Positions 48,326 through 59,021 are shown, numbered from the stretch's first letter. The stretch: DNA of 64,000 bases from Marinobacter fuscus (GCF_003007675.1 NZ_PXNP01000009.1:310001-374000), one strand, 5' to 3'. Notes: generated by a model from the sequence alone, not told the origin. Numbers and translations are program-made.

Positions 48326-48501
48326 AATGGTGATTATAGAAGGCTGGCAGTCCACTTGCTACCGAACGCAATATGGAACGAGTAAGTCGGTATTCGCTGA
48401 CCTGAAGGACAACTACCGCGTTGCCAAAAGCCTATGCACAGGGGCTGGAAAAAACCCGGAAGCAACCGTTGCTGCATTGTTCAACTACTATGTTGATCGC
48501 C

Positions 48502-49014
48502 TCACTGCTCCACCACAATCAACTCCCCAAGCTCAAACCCCTCCGCCTCGGCCCGGGCCTTGAACGCCTCCAGCACCTCGTCGCTCACCTCCGGCGTGCG
48601 CGACATCAGCCACAGGTAATCCCGGTTGTAGCTGGTCAGGTAAGCCGTGGTGTAGTCTTCATCCAGCCCGAACACCACGTAAGAGCCATAGAAAGGCCCG
48701 AAGAAGGACACTTTCAGGTGGCCCACATCACTGTCACCGACAAACTTTGCCCGGCCTTCGGCCTCTTCCCATTCGCCTTTTTCTTCGTTATAGCCCCTGT
48801 TGATAACTTTGACGCTACCGTCGTCGTTCAGGGTGTATTCGGCGGTAACCTGGCTCAGGCCCTCTTCGAACGAGTGATCCAACCGGGCGATCTCGTACCA
48901 GGTGCCCAGGTAGCGCTGCTGGTCAAAACCGGTCACTGGTTCAATGCCCTTGGGCACACCGGTGCAGCCCGTCATCAGAAACAGTAACGCGATTACAGCC
49001 AATCCAGTCTTCAT
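48502..49014 (-). CDS. blc: Outer-membrane lipocalin (Blc-like)
   Basis: This is a 170-residue lipoprotein of the bacterial lipocalin family. The signal peptide ends in the lipobox LMTGC (cysteine 17), and the family motif GTWYEIARLDHSFE follows at about residues 35-48; the barrel includes YTLNDDGSVKVINRGYN and YTTAYLTSYNRDYLWLMSR. Such proteins bind lysophospholipids or fatty acids in the envelope. Monocistronic, convergent with nothing close. Confidence 0.95.
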   Translation of the reverse strand: MKTGLAVIALLFLMTGCTGVPKGIEPVTGFDQQRYLGTWYEIARLDHSFEEGLSQVTAEYTLNDDGSVKVINRGYNEEKGEWEEAEGRAKFVGDSDVGHLKVSFFGPFYGSYVVFGLDEDYTTAYLTSYNRDYLWLMSRTPEVSDEVLEAFKARAEAEGFELGELIVVEQ

Positions 49015-49143
49015 GACAAACTCCCAAAGAACCGTCGTGAACCAACCTTAGCAAAGCCACAGGCAAAGATCGTCGAACAGGTGTTAAGCTCTAAAACACC
49101 CTGGCGCTCGTATACCCAGCGCTAACCAACCAAGGAGTCGAAT

Positions 49144-49515
49144 ATGATCGGATACGTCACACTCGGAGTCAGCGATATGGGCCGGGCCAAGCAGTTCTAT
49201 ACGGAGCTGCTGGCAGATCTGGGCGCCAAGGTGCTGATGGACATGGAGCGAATTGCGTTTATTGGCAAGAGCATGGGCGCCCCCATGCTGGCCGTCTGCA
49301 CCCCGTTCAATGGTGAACCCAATCATCCCGGCAACGGCAACATGGTGGCCATCCCGGCGGGCTCCAAAGAAGCCGTGGATAAGTTTTACCACAAGGCCAT
49401 TGAACTGGGCGCCACCTGCGATGGCGAACCGGGGCAGCGCATTCCGGACATGTTCTACGGTGCCTATGTGCGCGATCCGGACGGTAACAAGCTGGCGTTC
49501 TTCGAATTCGGCTAA
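49144..49515 (+). CDS. VOC family (glyoxalase-like) protein
   Basis: This 123-residue protein forms one vicinal-oxygen-chelate module pair: MIGYVTLGVSDMGRAKQFY at the start and the closing YGAYVRDPDGNKLAFFEFG. Metal-ligand positions are only partly of the classic His/Glu type, so catalysis is not assured; the family includes enzymes and resistance or binding proteins. ATG 49144 has an AAGGAG site. A hairpin lies just after its stop. Confidence 0.9.
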   Translation: MIGYVTLGVSDMGRAKQFYTELLADLGAKVLMDMERIAFIGKSMGAPMLAVCTPFNGEPNHPGNGNMVAIPAGSKEAVDKFYHKAIELGATCDGEPGQRIPDMFYGAYVRDPDGNKLAFFEFG

Positions 49516-49524
49516 GCGTCAACC

Positions 49525-49549
49525 GCCACCACCCCGGTTGGGTGGTGGC
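49525..49549. terminator. Convergent hairpin between the VOC and ABC permease genes
   Basis: A 10-base perfect stem (GCCACCACCC / GGGTGGTGGC) with a five-base loop lies between two converging genes. It lacks a clear T-run on either strand, so termination efficiency is uncertain. Confidence 0.5.
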
Positions 49550-49558
49550 CTTACCGGC

Positions 49559-50680
49559 TTACACCGAGAGATGGCGACGGAAGAGTAACAACGCCGCCGT
49601 GAAGAACACCCCGCCAATGGCCATCAGGGCCAGCATCTGTGGCCAAACCACCTCCAGCCCCGCACCCCGGTACAGAATGGCCTGAGCCATGCTGACAAAG
49701 TGGGTGGTGGGCGCCGCCAGCATCAGATCCTGCACCAGCTGGGGCATGCTTTCCCGGGGCGTGATACCGCCCGACAACAGCTGCAAGGGCAGGATGGTGA
49801 GAATCAGCAGCAGGCCAAACTGGGGCATGGTTCGGGCCACGGTGCCGATCAAAATGCCTATGGCGGTGGTGGAAAACAGGTGAATCAGGGCGCCGAGCAG
49901 AAACAGCAACACCGACCCTGCCACCGGCACCTGTAGCCAACCCTGGATCACCAGCGTTATCGACAGCGCCGCGGCCAGCAGCACTACCAGACCATTGGCC
50001 CACACCTTGGACGCCATGATTTCAAAAGGCCGCAACGGCATCACCATCAGATGCTCCACAGTGCCGTGCTCCCGCTCCCGGATCAGTGCGGCCCCGGTAA
50101 GAATGATGCTGATCAGGGTCACCTGGGTAATCAGCTCCATGACACCGCCAAACCAGGTTCCGTCCAGATTGGGGTTGTAACTTACCCGGGTGACCAGCTC
50201 GATCGGTAGCCCGGTGCTGGCAGAGCTACCCGGTTGCAGAAACTCCGCCACTTCCGCCATCGCAAAGCGCTGAATGTAATTGGTGCCAATAAAGGCCTGG
50301 CTCATGCGGGTGGCGTCGATGTTCAGCTGCAACGCCACCGGGTTGCCCTGCCGGACATCCCGCTCAAAGCCTTCGGGGATCACCAGGGCAAAGGTATGGC
50401 TGCCCTTGTCCAGCAGGTCGTCAATGTCGCCGTAGGCCACCAGATCCGGCGTCAGAAACCATGGCTGCTGGAGCGAATTGATGATGCGGCCGGACAACAC
50501 CGTCTGATCTTCGTCCACCACGGCGATCGGTGCGTTGTGAAGCTCCATGGAGCCGGCGGAACCTGCGGTGTAGATCATCACCGTAAACGCCACCAGCACA
50601 AACACCATCAATGCCTTGTCCTGCCACAGGCTGCGCAGTTCCTTGATGCCGAGGTGCCAGATGTTGCGTAAGGATTTCAT
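49559..50680 (-). CDS. ABC transporter permease, YhhJ-like
   Basis: This is a 373-residue ABC2-type permease: one N-terminal helix (about 23-43), a large periplasmic domain, and five helices in the second half. It contains LIREREHGTVEHLMVMPLRPFEIMASKVWANG, the conserved ABC2 loop (at about residues 195-226). With RbbA and the HlyD-type protein it forms a YhiI-RbbA-YhhJ exporter. It begins two bases after the rbbA stop. The exported compound is unknown. Confidence 0.92.
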   Translation of the reverse strand: MKSLRNIWHLGIKELRSLWQDKALMVFVLVAFTVMIYTAGSAGSMELHNAPIAVVDEDQTVLSGRIINSLQQPWFLTPDLVAYGDIDDLLDKGSHTFALVIPEGFERDVRQGNPVALQLNIDATRMSQAFIGTNYIQRFAMAEVAEFLQPGSSASTGLPIELVTRVSYNPNLDGTWFGGVMELITQVTLISIILTGAALIREREHGTVEHLMVMPLRPFEIMASKVWANGLVVLLAAALSITLVIQGWLQVPVAGSVLLFLLGALIHLFSTTAIGILIGTVARTMPQFGLLLILTILPLQLLSGGITPRESMPQLVQDLMLAAPTTHFVSMAQAILYRGAGLEVVWPQMLALMAIGGVFFTAALLLFRRHLSV

Positions 50681-50681
50681 G

Positions 50682-53411
50682 TCAGCGCCCCTGTTTTCTG
50701 AGCAGCGCCACCGCCATTACGGTCAGCACCGGAACGAACGCCGCCAGGGCCAGGAACGCGCCCTGCATATCCGCCAGCGACAGGCCTTTGGTAAACACGC
50801 CACGGCTGATCTGCAGGAACCAGGTCGCCGGCCAGAGCGGACCGATCAACGCGCCTGCACCGCTCAGGGACGACACCGGTTCGGTCAGGCCGGAAAACTG
50901 TACGGTCGGCAGTATGGTGAGAATCGCAGTGGCCGCCAGGGCGGCAATCTGGGTCGAGGCAAAGGTCGACATTACCTGACCGAGGGCCGTGGTGGCGGTC
51001 ACAAAGAGCAGGGCGCCGAAGGTGAGCGTCAGCAGGCTGCCTTTGATCGCGACATCAAACACGTACACCGCCAGCAAGACCAGGCTCACGTAGCTGATCA
51101 TGCTGAACGCGATGTAAGGCAACTGTTTGCCCAGCAAGAATTCCACACGGGTAACCGGAGTGACGTACAGGTTGGTGATGGAGCCCAGTTCCTTTTCCCG
51201 AACGATGCCCAGGGCCATCAGAATGGCGGGGATGAAGATCAGCAGAATGGGGATAACCGCTGGCACCATCGCATCCAGGCTCCGGAAGCCCTGGTTGTAG
51301 CGATACCGATCCTCCAGTGTGACCAGTGTCAGCGTGGGTACCACGCCAAGAGTGCGCTGGGCCAGCTCCGTCAGGTAACTGATGTGCATGCCTTCAACGT
51401 AACCCAGGATGGTCTCGCCCCGGAAGGGCATGGCACCATCCACCCAAACCGCCATTTCCGTCGGTCGTCCCCGTTTCAGGTCTTTGCCAAAGCCTGGAGG
51501 AATCTCGATCGCCAGGCTCAGCTCGCCGGAGCGCATGCGTTGTTCCAGCTCCTGGATATTCTGCAACTCCGGTTGTTGCAGGAAATACCGGGAGCCGGAC
51601 ACCGCCGCAATGTAATCCCGGCTCTGGGGTGTCTGGTCCCGATCCAGCACGGCGAACGACAGGTCTTCGACATCCAGGGTAATGCCGTAACCCAGGATCA
51701 GCATCAACAACGCAGAACCGATAAAGGCGAAGGCCATTCGAATGGGGTCCCGCAACAGTTCCCTCGCTTCCCGGGTGGCGTAAGCAAGCAAGCGCCGGGG
51801 ACTGAACACGGTCGGCCGGTCACCATGGCTGGCGGGCTCCAGAGCCAGTTGGTCGGCGCCGGTCTCCGGCTCTTTATCCACCGCTTCCAGGGTTTTCATG
51901 AACGCGCCTTCCAGGCTGTCGGTGCCGGAGGCTTCAACCAGTCGATCGGGCGTATCGCAAGCCAATACTTCGCCCGCGTGCATGAGCGAAATCCGGTCGC
52001 AGCGCTCACCCTCGTTCATGAAATGGGTGGAGATAAAAATGGTCACGCCATCTTCCCGGGACAGGCGCATCAACAATTGCCAGAACCGGTTGCGGGCCGC
52101 CGGGTCGACGCCTGAGGTAGGTTCATCCAGGATCAGCAATTCGGGCTCGTGCACCACGGCCACGGCCAGGGACAGCCGCTGGCGAACCCCAAGTGGCAGG
52201 GCGCCTGCTCGCTGGTCCAGTACATCTTCAAGACCGAACTCCCGAACCAGCACCGAAATACGCTCCGGTATTCTGGTGTCCGGCAGGTGAAACAGCCGGG
52301 CATGCAGATCCAGATTCTGGCGCACGGTGAGTTCGCCATAGAGCGAAAAGGCCTGGGACATGTAGCCCACCTTCTGCCGGGTAGCCAGGTCTTTGGCATC
52401 CAGTGGTTCACCGAACAGCCGGACTTCGCCTTCTGTTGGGGTCAGCAACCCGGTGAGCATTTTCATGGTGGTGGTCTTGCCACAACCGTTGGATCCCAGA
52501 AAACCGAAGATCTCGCCTTTCGGGATGGAAAAGCTGACGTTACGAACCGCCGTAAAGCTGCCAAACCGCAGGGTCAGATGCTCAGCCTCAATGGCCGGCG
52601 TCTGGTTTTCCCCGATTGGCTCTCGCTGCGCAGCATTGGCTGTATCGCCGCTTTCCTGCTCCTGTCGGTTTTCGGGTAACAGTGCGATGAAGGCATCGTC
52701 CAGCGTCTCGGTATTGGTCTGCTCACGGAGTTCTGCCGGTGAGCCTGTGGCCAGTACCTTGCCCTCGTCCATGGCCACCAGCCAGTCGTAACGCTCGGCT
52801 TCTTCCATATAGGCCGTGGCCACCAACACGCTCATACCGCTGCGTTGCCGGCGAATGGTATCGATCAGGTCCCAGAAACGCCTGCGGGAGAGCGGGTCCA
52901 CGCCGGTGGTGGGTTCATCCAGAATCAGCAGATCGGGGCTGTGGATAAGGGCACAGCACAGCCCCAGCTTCTGTTTCATACCGCCGGACAGCTTGCCGGC
53001 GGGACGATCCCGGAAGCGCAACAAGCCAGTGGCTTCCAGCAACCGGTCAATCTGATCCTTCCTGGTGGGGCCTCGCAAACCAAACAGATCGGCGAAGAAG
53101 GCGATGTTCTCGTCCACCGTCAGCGTATGGTAGAGATTACCGCCCAGGCCCTGGGGCATATAGGCAATGCGGGGGGCGACCCGGTTACGAAACCGCTGGC
53201 TGCGCATATCGCCGCCAAGCACCTGCAACTCGCCGGCCTGCAACTCACGGGCACCGGCAAGCAGGCCCAACAGTGTGGATTTGCCCACCCCGTCCGGGCC
53301 GATCAGCCCAACCATGCAGCCAGACGGAAACGCCAGGGTGATATCAGACAGCGCATCGGTTTCCCCGTAGCGATGGCTGACTCCCTCCAGCCGGGCCACG
53401 GTCTCAGTCAT
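50682..53411 (-). CDS. rbbA: Fused ABC ATPase-permease RbbA (YhiH-like)
   Basis: This 909-residue protein has two ABC ATPase domains followed by an ABC2 permease. The first has Walker [10 protein letters not shown] (near residue 37) and LSGGMKQKL; the second has GSNGCGKTT (near residue 310) and the degenerate signature LPLGVRQRL. The last 370 residues carry about six helices. RbbA was described in E. coli as a ribosome-associated ATPase, yet the permease part and its neighbours point to export. It overlaps the membrane-fusion gene by 8 bases. Confidence 0.94.
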   Translation of the reverse strand: MTETVARLEGVSHRYGETDALSDITLAFPSGCMVGLIGPDGVGKSTLLGLLAGARELQAGELQVLGGDMRSQRFRNRVAPRIAYMPQGLGGNLYHTLTVDENIAFFADLFGLRGPTRKDQIDRLLEATGLLRFRDRPAGKLSGGMKQKLGLCCALIHSPDLLILDEPTTGVDPLSRRRFWDLIDTIRRQRSGMSVLVATAYMEEAERYDWLVAMDEGKVLATGSPAELREQTNTETLDDAFIALLPENRQEQESGDTANAAQREPIGENQTPAIEAEHLTLRFGSFTAVRNVSFSIPKGEIFGFLGSNGCGKTTTMKMLTGLLTPTEGEVRLFGEPLDAKDLATRQKVGYMSQAFSLYGELTVRQNLDLHARLFHLPDTRIPERISVLVREFGLEDVLDQRAGALPLGVRQRLSLAVAVVHEPELLILDEPTSGVDPAARNRFWQLLMRLSREDGVTIFISTHFMNEGERCDRISLMHAGEVLACDTPDRLVEASGTDSLEGAFMKTLEAVDKEPETGADQLALEPASHGDRPTVFSPRRLLAYATREARELLRDPIRMAFAFIGSALLMLILGYGITLDVEDLSFAVLDRDQTPQSRDYIAAVSGSRYFLQQPELQNIQELEQRMRSGELSLAIEIPPGFGKDLKRGRPTEMAVWVDGAMPFRGETILGYVEGMHISYLTELAQRTLGVVPTLTLVTLEDRYRYNQGFRSLDAMVPAVIPILLIFIPAILMALGIVREKELGSITNLYVTPVTRVEFLLGKQLPYIAFSMISYVSLVLLAVYVFDVAIKGSLLTLTFGALLFVTATTALGQVMSTFASTQIAALAATAILTILPTVQFSGLTEPVSSLSGAGALIGPLWPATWFLQISRGVFTKGLSLADMQGAFLALAAFVPVLTVMAVALLRKQGR

Positions 53412-54402
53412 TGGGCAAAGCCACTTTCAAGCTCTCGGGCCAGGGCTGGCCCTCATCCAGTCGAACGGAGGCTTCGCCGGGTACGCCGGTTTTCACCCGG
53501 TCCCGATAGGCTTTGAGCAACTCCGGATCAATCCGGATACGAACCCGGAACATCAGCTTCTCCCGCTCGCTGCGGGTTTCCACAGACTTCGGCGTGAACT
53601 GGGCTTCGGCGGCGACGAAGCTGACTTCCGCTGGCACCACATAGTCCGGCAGGGCATCAAGAACGATCCGGGCTTCAGAGCCAACCCGGACTTTGCCCGC
53701 CTGGGCTGTGGGCAGGAAGATGGTCATATATACGTCGGTGACATCCAGCACGGTGGCCACTTTGCCACCGGCGGCCAGCACTTCTCCCGGCTCCGCCAGC
53801 CGATACAGAACCCGCCCACCCACCGGCGTGGTCAACTGACTGTCATCAATATTGGTCTGGATACGGCGGACACTGGCTTTGGCGGCTTCGATACTGGCAT
53901 CGGCAGACGCCACTTGCACTCTGGCGGCCTGCAATGCCGCCTCGGCGGTTTCCGCCGCGGTACGGGCGCGGTCCAACTGCTCCTGAGAGGCATGGCCCCG
54001 ATCGGCCAGCGATTCAATACGGGCCAGTTCGGCTTGGGCATACCGACGCTCGCTTTCCCGTTGGGCCACCACGGCCTCGGCCAGTCTCCGGCTCTGCTCG
54101 GCCTGGTGCAAACTGGCTTGCGCCGCTGCCAGGCTGGCCTCAAGTTCGTCGGTATCCATCACAGCCAGCAACATGCCGGCTTCAACCATGTCTCCCTCGC
54201 GGACTTCGAAGGATTCCAGGCGCCCGGGTATTCGGGTGGCAATGTCGACTTCGGTGGCTTCAATACGGCCGTTACCGGAGCCAATATGCTCTGGCAGCTC
54301 ATCGCCCTTCGGCATCAGATACCAGGCGGCAACGGCAATCAATGCCACAATCAGCACAACAAGAAGAAGTTTGGATGCGGTTTTGGCGCTGCTATCGGCC
54401 AT
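53404..54402 (-). CDS. HlyD family membrane-fusion protein (YhiI-like)
   Basis: This 332-residue periplasmic adaptor is anchored by one N-terminal helix (about residues 11-30). The biotinyl-lipoyl-like half motif is split around a coiled coil (about 85-190, alanine-rich), followed by a beta-barrel domain with [23 protein letters not shown]. It links the inner-membrane transporter to an outer-membrane channel. It is the first gene of the three-gene exporter operon. Confidence 0.94.
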   Translation of the reverse strand: MADSSAKTASKLLLVVLIVALIAVAAWYLMPKGDELPEHIGSGNGRIEATEVDIATRIPGRLESFEVREGDMVEAGMLLAVMDTDELEASLAAAQASLHQAEQSRRLAEAVVAQRESERRYAQAELARIESLADRGHASQEQLDRARTAAETAEAALQAARVQVASADASIEAAKASVRRIQTNIDDSQLTTPVGGRVLYRLAEPGEVLAAGGKVATVLDVTDVYMTIFLPTAQAGKVRVGSEARIVLDALPDYVVPAEVSFVAAEAQFTPKSVETRSEREKLMFRVRIRIDPELLKAYRDRVKTGVPGEASVRLDEGQPWPESLKVALPND

Positions 54403-54466
54403 GTGTCGTCCTTGAGGGGAAGAAGATGTTTGACAAGGGAAGTGTAGAGCAGAAGTGTGACGTTTA

Positions 54467-54514
54467 GGCTGACGGGGATCAAGATAGCTTCCAATCTATC
54501 CCGCCCGTCAGCTT
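54467..54514. terminator. Nested hairpin downstream of the globin gene
   Basis: An outer stem, GCTGACGGG / CCCGTCAGC (54467-54475 and 54506-54514), encloses an inner pairing of GATAGCTTCC with the following AATCTATC. It lies between the globin stop and the HlyD gene start on the minus strand and could end the globin transcript; no T-run is present. Confidence 0.5.
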
Positions 54515-54523
54515 GCCACTAAC

Positions 54524-54916
54524 TCAGTATACGCCGCGGATCAGCTCGATACCCGGCTTAAGTACTTCACGCCAGGCCTGCTGTAGCTCCGGCGTCCACT
54601 CCGGGTCGTGGGCCCGCACGGTTTTCAGCAGGGATTGCTCCCACAGGTCGTACCATTCCGGTTTGATGTCGTAGTTGTGGCGGTTATGGCTTTCGCCCAG
54701 GTCCCGCAGCTTGCGATCAGACATACCCCGGGCCACCAGGATGATCTGCATTACACCGTTGCGAAGCAGGTGGCGCTGGGCGGCCATGTCGGTGTCGACA
54801 AAGCGGTTGCGAATGGCGTCAGAACTGGACATGAAGAAGTCGTAGAAATCCACGAAGAATTCATCTTTGCGGCAGCATCGACCATAACTCTGAAAAACCA
54901 GGTCAGTATTGTTCAT
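54524..54916 (-). CDS. Single-domain globin
   Basis: This is a 130-residue protein with a globin pattern. MNNTDLVFQSYGRCCRKDEFF opens helix A-B; the likely proximal histidine is in the LGESHNRHNYDIKPEWYDLW segment, a pattern seen in other bacterial globins of this type. Heme binding is probable; a role in oxygen, nitric oxide or redox sensing is not decided. ATG 54916 is preferred over the upstream in-frame start at 54994. Confidence 0.85.
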   Translation of the reverse strand: MNNTDLVFQSYGRCCRKDEFFVDFYDFFMSSSDAIRNRFVDTDMAAQRHLLRNGVMQIILVARGMSDRKLRDLGESHNRHNYDIKPEWYDLWEQSLLKTVRAHDPEWTPELQQAWREVLKPGIELIRGVY

Positions 54917-55074
54917 TTGCAATGGGTGTCCTTGAAACGGGCGGAATGATGTGATGATGGCGCGCATTCTAAGCTTGCGACCGAATATAGCCATAGCGGC
55001 ATCCCGCTACTACCAATGGCTGTACCAATGGCTGCGACAAAATGCCGCCACAGCAGGGGGCTCAGGGCAGGCGA

Positions 55075-57330
55075 TCAGTGGCTGTCGGAAAACCACCAGC
55101 GAGGGAGCAGGCGGTTAACGCCAGATTGCAGAAAACGGTCATCAATCAGCCAGATTACGCCCCGGTCGTCCGGGGTGCGGATCACCCGGCCGGCGGCCTG
55201 GGCCACTTTCTGCAGGCCGGGGATCAGGTAGGTGTAGTTATAGCCTTCGCCAAATCGTTGTTGCAGGCGCTCTTTGAGGATTTCATGCCAGGCATCAAAC
55301 GGTGGCAGGCCCAGGGTGGCCACGAAGGCGCCGATCAGCTGGTCGCCGGGCAGGTCGATACCCTCACTGAACACGCCGCCGAGTACTGCGAAGGCAACTG
55401 AGCCTTCCGGTTTCTGGAATTCTGCCAGGAACTGCCGGCGCTGCTCCGGGCTCATGCCCGGCTTTTGCGAACGTTGGGGGATGTCCGGTGCCTGTTCTGC
55501 CAGCGTATCGCTCACTTCTTTGGCGTATTTGAAGCTGCTGAAGAACGCCAGGTAATGGCCGGGCCGTTCCCGGTACTGTTTGGCGATCAGTTCGGCGATG
55601 GGGTGCAGGCTGGCTTCACGATGCACCTGCCGGGTGCTGATGCCGGGCGTGAATTCAACCTTCAGTTGCTCCGCGCTGAACGGGCTGGGCAGGGAGGTGA
55701 AGCGGGTGTCTTCCGGCAAACCAAGCAAGTCCCGGTAATAAACGCCGGGGCTGAGGGTGGCGGAAAACAACAGCACCGAGTGGGCGGCCCTGAAGCGCTC
55801 GGTGAGGAAATCCGCCGGGATCAGGTTCTGGAGGGTCAGGCTGGCCCGGCCTCGGCCGCTGCGCTGGAATTCGCACAGGGAATGATCGCCAAAGCCGTCC
55901 GCCAATTTCATAAAGGCCACGCTTTCGAACAAGACTTCCTGCAGGGCGAGGTCTGGCGGGTTGTCGGCCAGGTAATCGGTAATCACCGACACCATGGCCT
56001 GCAACGCGCCCAGCAATTGCGCCGGCAGGGTGGCCAGGAACACCGGCTGCGCCTGTTCGCCATGGTCCCGAATCAGCGCCTGCCAGGCCCGGGCAGTGCG
56101 GTCCAGAGCTGCTTTTACCGGTTTCGGGGCGGTCTTCTTCAGTTTCAATAACCGCTGTTGTTCCAACTGCACCGAGTACATGCCCCGGGCACGATCCACC
56201 AGGTTGTGAGCTTCGTCCACCAGCACGCTGGCCTGCCAGTTGTTCTGACGGATCAGGCCGTGGAGCAACGCAGATTGATCAAACAGGCGGTTGACGTCGC
56301 CCACCACCAAGTCACTCCAACGGGCCATTTCCTGGGCCAGAAAGTAGGGACATATGTCGTGACCTGCCGCGATTGTCGCCAAATTCTGCTGATTTAACGG
56401 TTCTTTGCTCTGCACCGCCTCGGCCCGGGCATCCGGCAGGCGGTCGAAAAACCCTTTCGCCAGCGGGCAGGACTCGCCGTGGCAGGCTTTGTCCGGGTGT
56501 TCACAGGCATCGTCTTTGGCCACCAGTTCGAGGGTACGCAAGGGAAAGGCCTGCAACTCATCCTGGGCCTGACGCAACTTATCCACAGCCTCCAGCGCCA
56601 GCTGCCGGGCGGTGTTGCGGCAGGTCAGGTAGAACAGCCGGTCCTGCCGGGCGGCGGGCAGGGCCATCAGCGCCGGAAACAAGGTGCCCAGGGTCTTGCC
56701 CAGGCCGGTGGGTGCTTCCAGCAACAGGGTGCCGCCCCGGACTGCGTTTTTATACACCGTTTCCGCCAGGTGGCGCTGCCGGGGCCGAAAATCCGGGAAG
56801 GGAAAGCACAGGTTGGCCAGCAAGGCGTTGCGCTGTTCCCGATGGTGTTCCTCCTGCTCGGCCCAGGCCCGGTAACTCTGGCAGAGCTTTTCCAGGCCCT
56901 GCCAGAGTTCATCGGCGCTGGCAGTTTCAGTGAAGGTGGTTTCTTTATCCCGGCTGGCGTCGTAGTACACCAGTGCCAGTTCCAGCTTCTTGCGTTTTTC
57001 CTGGCGGCACAACAAAGCTCCATAGGCCCGTAACTGGGCCAGATGCAGGGCCCGCTGATGGGGCCGAATGCGGGACACATCGCCCCGGTGTGTCTTGATC
57101 TCTTCCAGCCGGTTTTTATAAGGATGGTAGCCATCCGCTCTACCGGAAAGCTCTAATCCCAGGCAACTCCCGGTCAGTGAATACTCGCTTTTGTAGCCGT
57201 AGCCACGCCGGGCCTGCAACGCCTGGTGACCGGCAATGCCTTCCTCAGCACTGGGTGCCGGGGTGTAGCGGAAATCCAGGTCACCGGCGCGGGCGGCGAA
57301 CTCGCACAGGGTACGTACCGCCACCTTCAT
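55075..57330 (-). CDS. Cas4-like nuclease fused to XPD/Rad3-type iron-sulfur helicase
   Basis: This is a 751-residue protein with two parts. The N-terminal ~150 residues hold a PD-(D/E)XK nuclease pattern: D66 in SGRADGYHP, E77-I-K79 in LEEIKT and Q99/Y103 in HLAQLRAYG (the QxxxY of Cas4/RecB-type nucleases). The rest is a superfamily 2 helicase of the Rad3/XPD/DinG group with Walker A in APTGLGKTLGT, four cysteines spaced for an iron-sulfur cluster (DACEHPDKACHGESCPL ... DICPYF), VDEAHNLVDRAR and a C-terminal helicase motif GRVIRTPDDRG. ATG 57330 overlaps the stop of the VRR-NUC gene, so the two are translated together. A DNA-repair role is inferred. Confidence 0.9.
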   Translation of the reverse strand: MKVAVRTLCEFAARAGDLDFRYTPAPSAEEGIAGHQALQARRGYGYKSEYSLTGSCLGLELSGRADGYHPYKNRLEEIKTHRGDVSRIRPHQRALHLAQLRAYGALLCRQEKRKKLELALVYYDASRDKETTFTETASADELWQGLEKLCQSYRAWAEQEEHHREQRNALLANLCFPFPDFRPRQRHLAETVYKNAVRGGTLLLEAPTGLGKTLGTLFPALMALPAARQDRLFYLTCRNTARQLALEAVDKLRQAQDELQAFPLRTLELVAKDDACEHPDKACHGESCPLAKGFFDRLPDARAEAVQSKEPLNQQNLATIAAGHDICPYFLAQEMARWSDLVVGDVNRLFDQSALLHGLIRQNNWQASVLVDEAHNLVDRARGMYSVQLEQQRLLKLKKTAPKPVKAALDRTARAWQALIRDHGEQAQPVFLATLPAQLLGALQAMVSVITDYLADNPPDLALQEVLFESVAFMKLADGFGDHSLCEFQRSGRGRASLTLQNLIPADFLTERFRAAHSVLLFSATLSPGVYYRDLLGLPEDTRFTSLPSPFSAEQLKVEFTPGISTRQVHREASLHPIAELIAKQYRERPGHYLAFFSSFKYAKEVSDTLAEQAPDIPQRSQKPGMSPEQRRQFLAEFQKPEGSVAFAVLGGVFSEGIDLPGDQLIGAFVATLGLPPFDAWHEILKERLQQRFGEGYNYTYLIPGLQKVAQAAGRVIRTPDDRGVIWLIDDRFLQSGVNRLLPRWWFSDSH

Positions 57331-59021
57331 TCGGCCACGCCTGCGCCCTCTTGCCAGCGCAGATAACACACGCTGGCGGGTATACCTTGCTTGGCAAAGA
57401 AGGTCAGCCAGCGGATCTGGTGATCCTGCAATCGGTCGCCCGGGCCTTTTACTTCAATCATTTCATAACGCCGTTCGGGGTTTTCCGCCGTTGGCAGAAA
57501 GCGGATCAGATCGGGAAAGCCGCTGCGATGCTCTTTGATGTTCTGGAGCAGCCTGCGAAAGAGGCATTCAAGGTGGTTTGCCGGAATGCAGGCCAAAGCC
57601 AGCTGCAGCAAGGGCTCGTTCAGTACCGACCAGACCACAAACGGGTTGGCGATTCCCTGTTTTGCCCGAAAGGTATCGAGTATCGGCTGGTGATGGTCGC
57701 CGGTTTGCAACAGGGTAAGGCGGGCCTCGAAGGCCGATTGCCGACGGCTGACGAAATCCTCTCGGGTGAGATCTGCGGGCCCGGTGTGGAACGGATGGAA
57801 AAAGGCCCCCGGCATCGGCTGAAAAATCACCGGCCAGCACAGCAGGCCGAACAGGCCGTTGATCAGGGTGTTCTCCACATAGAACACCGGTGCTTCCCCG
57901 CTTGTTAGGGCGTTGAGGGCCGCCAACTCGACGCTGCCCATGGTCGGTTTTGGTAGATTCAGGTGGTGTTCTCTTAATGGCAGGTTATCCACAGGCCGGG
58001 GCCGCTCGGCGCCCACTTTCGGGGCCAGCCGTTTCAATACCCGGGCCAGGCCCTGGGCCTCGGCGTCGCTCAACTCTCCGGTTTGCCATTGGCAGGCCAG
58101 TTGCCAGGCCTGTGGATATCGTTTCAACCGTTCCAGCAATCGCAGGCGCTTGAGCATCGCCTGGCGGTGGCCACTGGCGGCCCAGGCTTGCAACGCCAGT
58201 TCCGGGTCGCCCTGGCGATCGGCCTGGCGGCCCAGTTCCAGTAACAAGCGGTCACGCCGACTGCTCAGCCAGGGGTTATCCACAGGGCCGGGCACGGCCT
58301 GCCAGACTTCGCGTGGGGTTGCACCGGCATCCAGCCATTCTCGGCAATGGTGCATCTGCAGATAGCAGTCGACCTGCTCCCGGCACTGAAAGGCCCGGGC
58401 ATCGGGAGTGAAGGGCACCGGTTCAAACCGTTGCAGGCCCAGTTCCACCAGTACAAAGTCGCTCCAGTTTTGGCGCAGGTTGCCGAAGAACATCAACCTT
58501 ACCCGGTCGAACAAAGCCATGCCCTGCAACTGCACCACCTTCGCCTTGGGCCGGGCCAGCCATTGCTCAAGGGGTTGAGCCTTTGGGTAGAGAGGCTGGA
58601 GGCCTTCAAGCAACCGGCCTTTGGGCAGGCTGGCGGCCAGCCCCGCCTGTTGCAGAACTGGCGCCAGGCCCTGGCGCAATTCCGCCAGGGTGAACAGTCG
58701 GAATAGATCGTCCAGAGACAGCTTGGGAGATGCCTCAAGCCAGCCTTCTGCCAACAAATCGGCCAGTGCCTCGGATTCCGGGCCGCCCAATTCCGGGTAC
58801 CGGAGTTTATCGGTGCGAAACAGCTCGCCGGTGCGCATCACCAGCCGGGTTAACAGCGCCCGGGCGGGCACCGACACGGTCGAGAAACCCGCCAGCCTGG
58901 CCTGTTCCTGCCGGGTCAGCAAATCCCGGTGGTGGGTCAGCACCCAGTCCACCAGGGTTTGCATGTTTTTCAGGTAGTACAACGGGTCTTGCAGGTCTGC
59001 CGTTGCCGGTCGTTTATCCAT
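57327..59021 (-). CDS. VRR-NUC domain nuclease, bacterial FAN1-type
   Basis: This is a 564-residue protein whose C-terminal 65 residues form a VRR-NUC domain with catalytic D504 (FPDLIRF), E523 and K525 (IEVKGPGD) and DHQIRWL. The long helical N-terminal and middle regions match bacterial FAN1 proteins, which cut near 5' flaps and can process interstrand crosslinks. It is the first gene of a pair with the nuclease-helicase (ATGA overlap), and a DUF4864 gene lies 11 bases upstream. Confidence 0.92.
   Translation of the reverse strand: MDKRPATADLQDPLYYLKNMQTLVDWVLTHHRDLLTRQEQARLAGFSTVSVPARALLTRLVMRTGELFRTDKLRYPELGGPESEALADLLAEGWLEASPKLSLDDLFRLFTLAELRQGLAPVLQQAGLAASLPKGRLLEGLQPLYPKAQPLEQWLARPKAKVVQLQGMALFDRVRLMFFGNLRQNWSDFVLVELGLQRFEPVPFTPDARAFQCREQVDCYLQMHHCREWLDAGATPREVWQAVPGPVDNPWLSSRRDRLLLELGRQADRQGDPELALQAWAASGHRQAMLKRLRLLERLKRYPQAWQLACQWQTGELSDAEAQGLARVLKRLAPKVGAERPRPVDNLPLREHHLNLPKPTMGSVELAALNALTSGEAPVFYVENTLINGLFGLLCWPVIFQPMPGAFFHPFHTGPADLTREDFVSRRQSAFEARLTLLQTGDHHQPILDTFRAKQGIANPFVVWSVLNEPLLQLALACIPANHLECLFRRLLQNIKEHRSGFPDLIRFLPTAENPERRYEMIEVKGPGDRLQDHQIRWLTFFAKQGIPASVCYLRWQEGAGVAE

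Noticed and set aside
48234..48563. 109-codon plus-strand frame between the orphan partner gene and the lipocalin gene
   Set aside because: Both ends are antisense to better genes, and the central part is too short to judge; no ribosome site.
50616..52115. 499-codon plus-strand frame opposite rbbA
   Set aside because: It is antisense to an intact ABC ATPase-permease gene and is rich in Gln, His and Gly.
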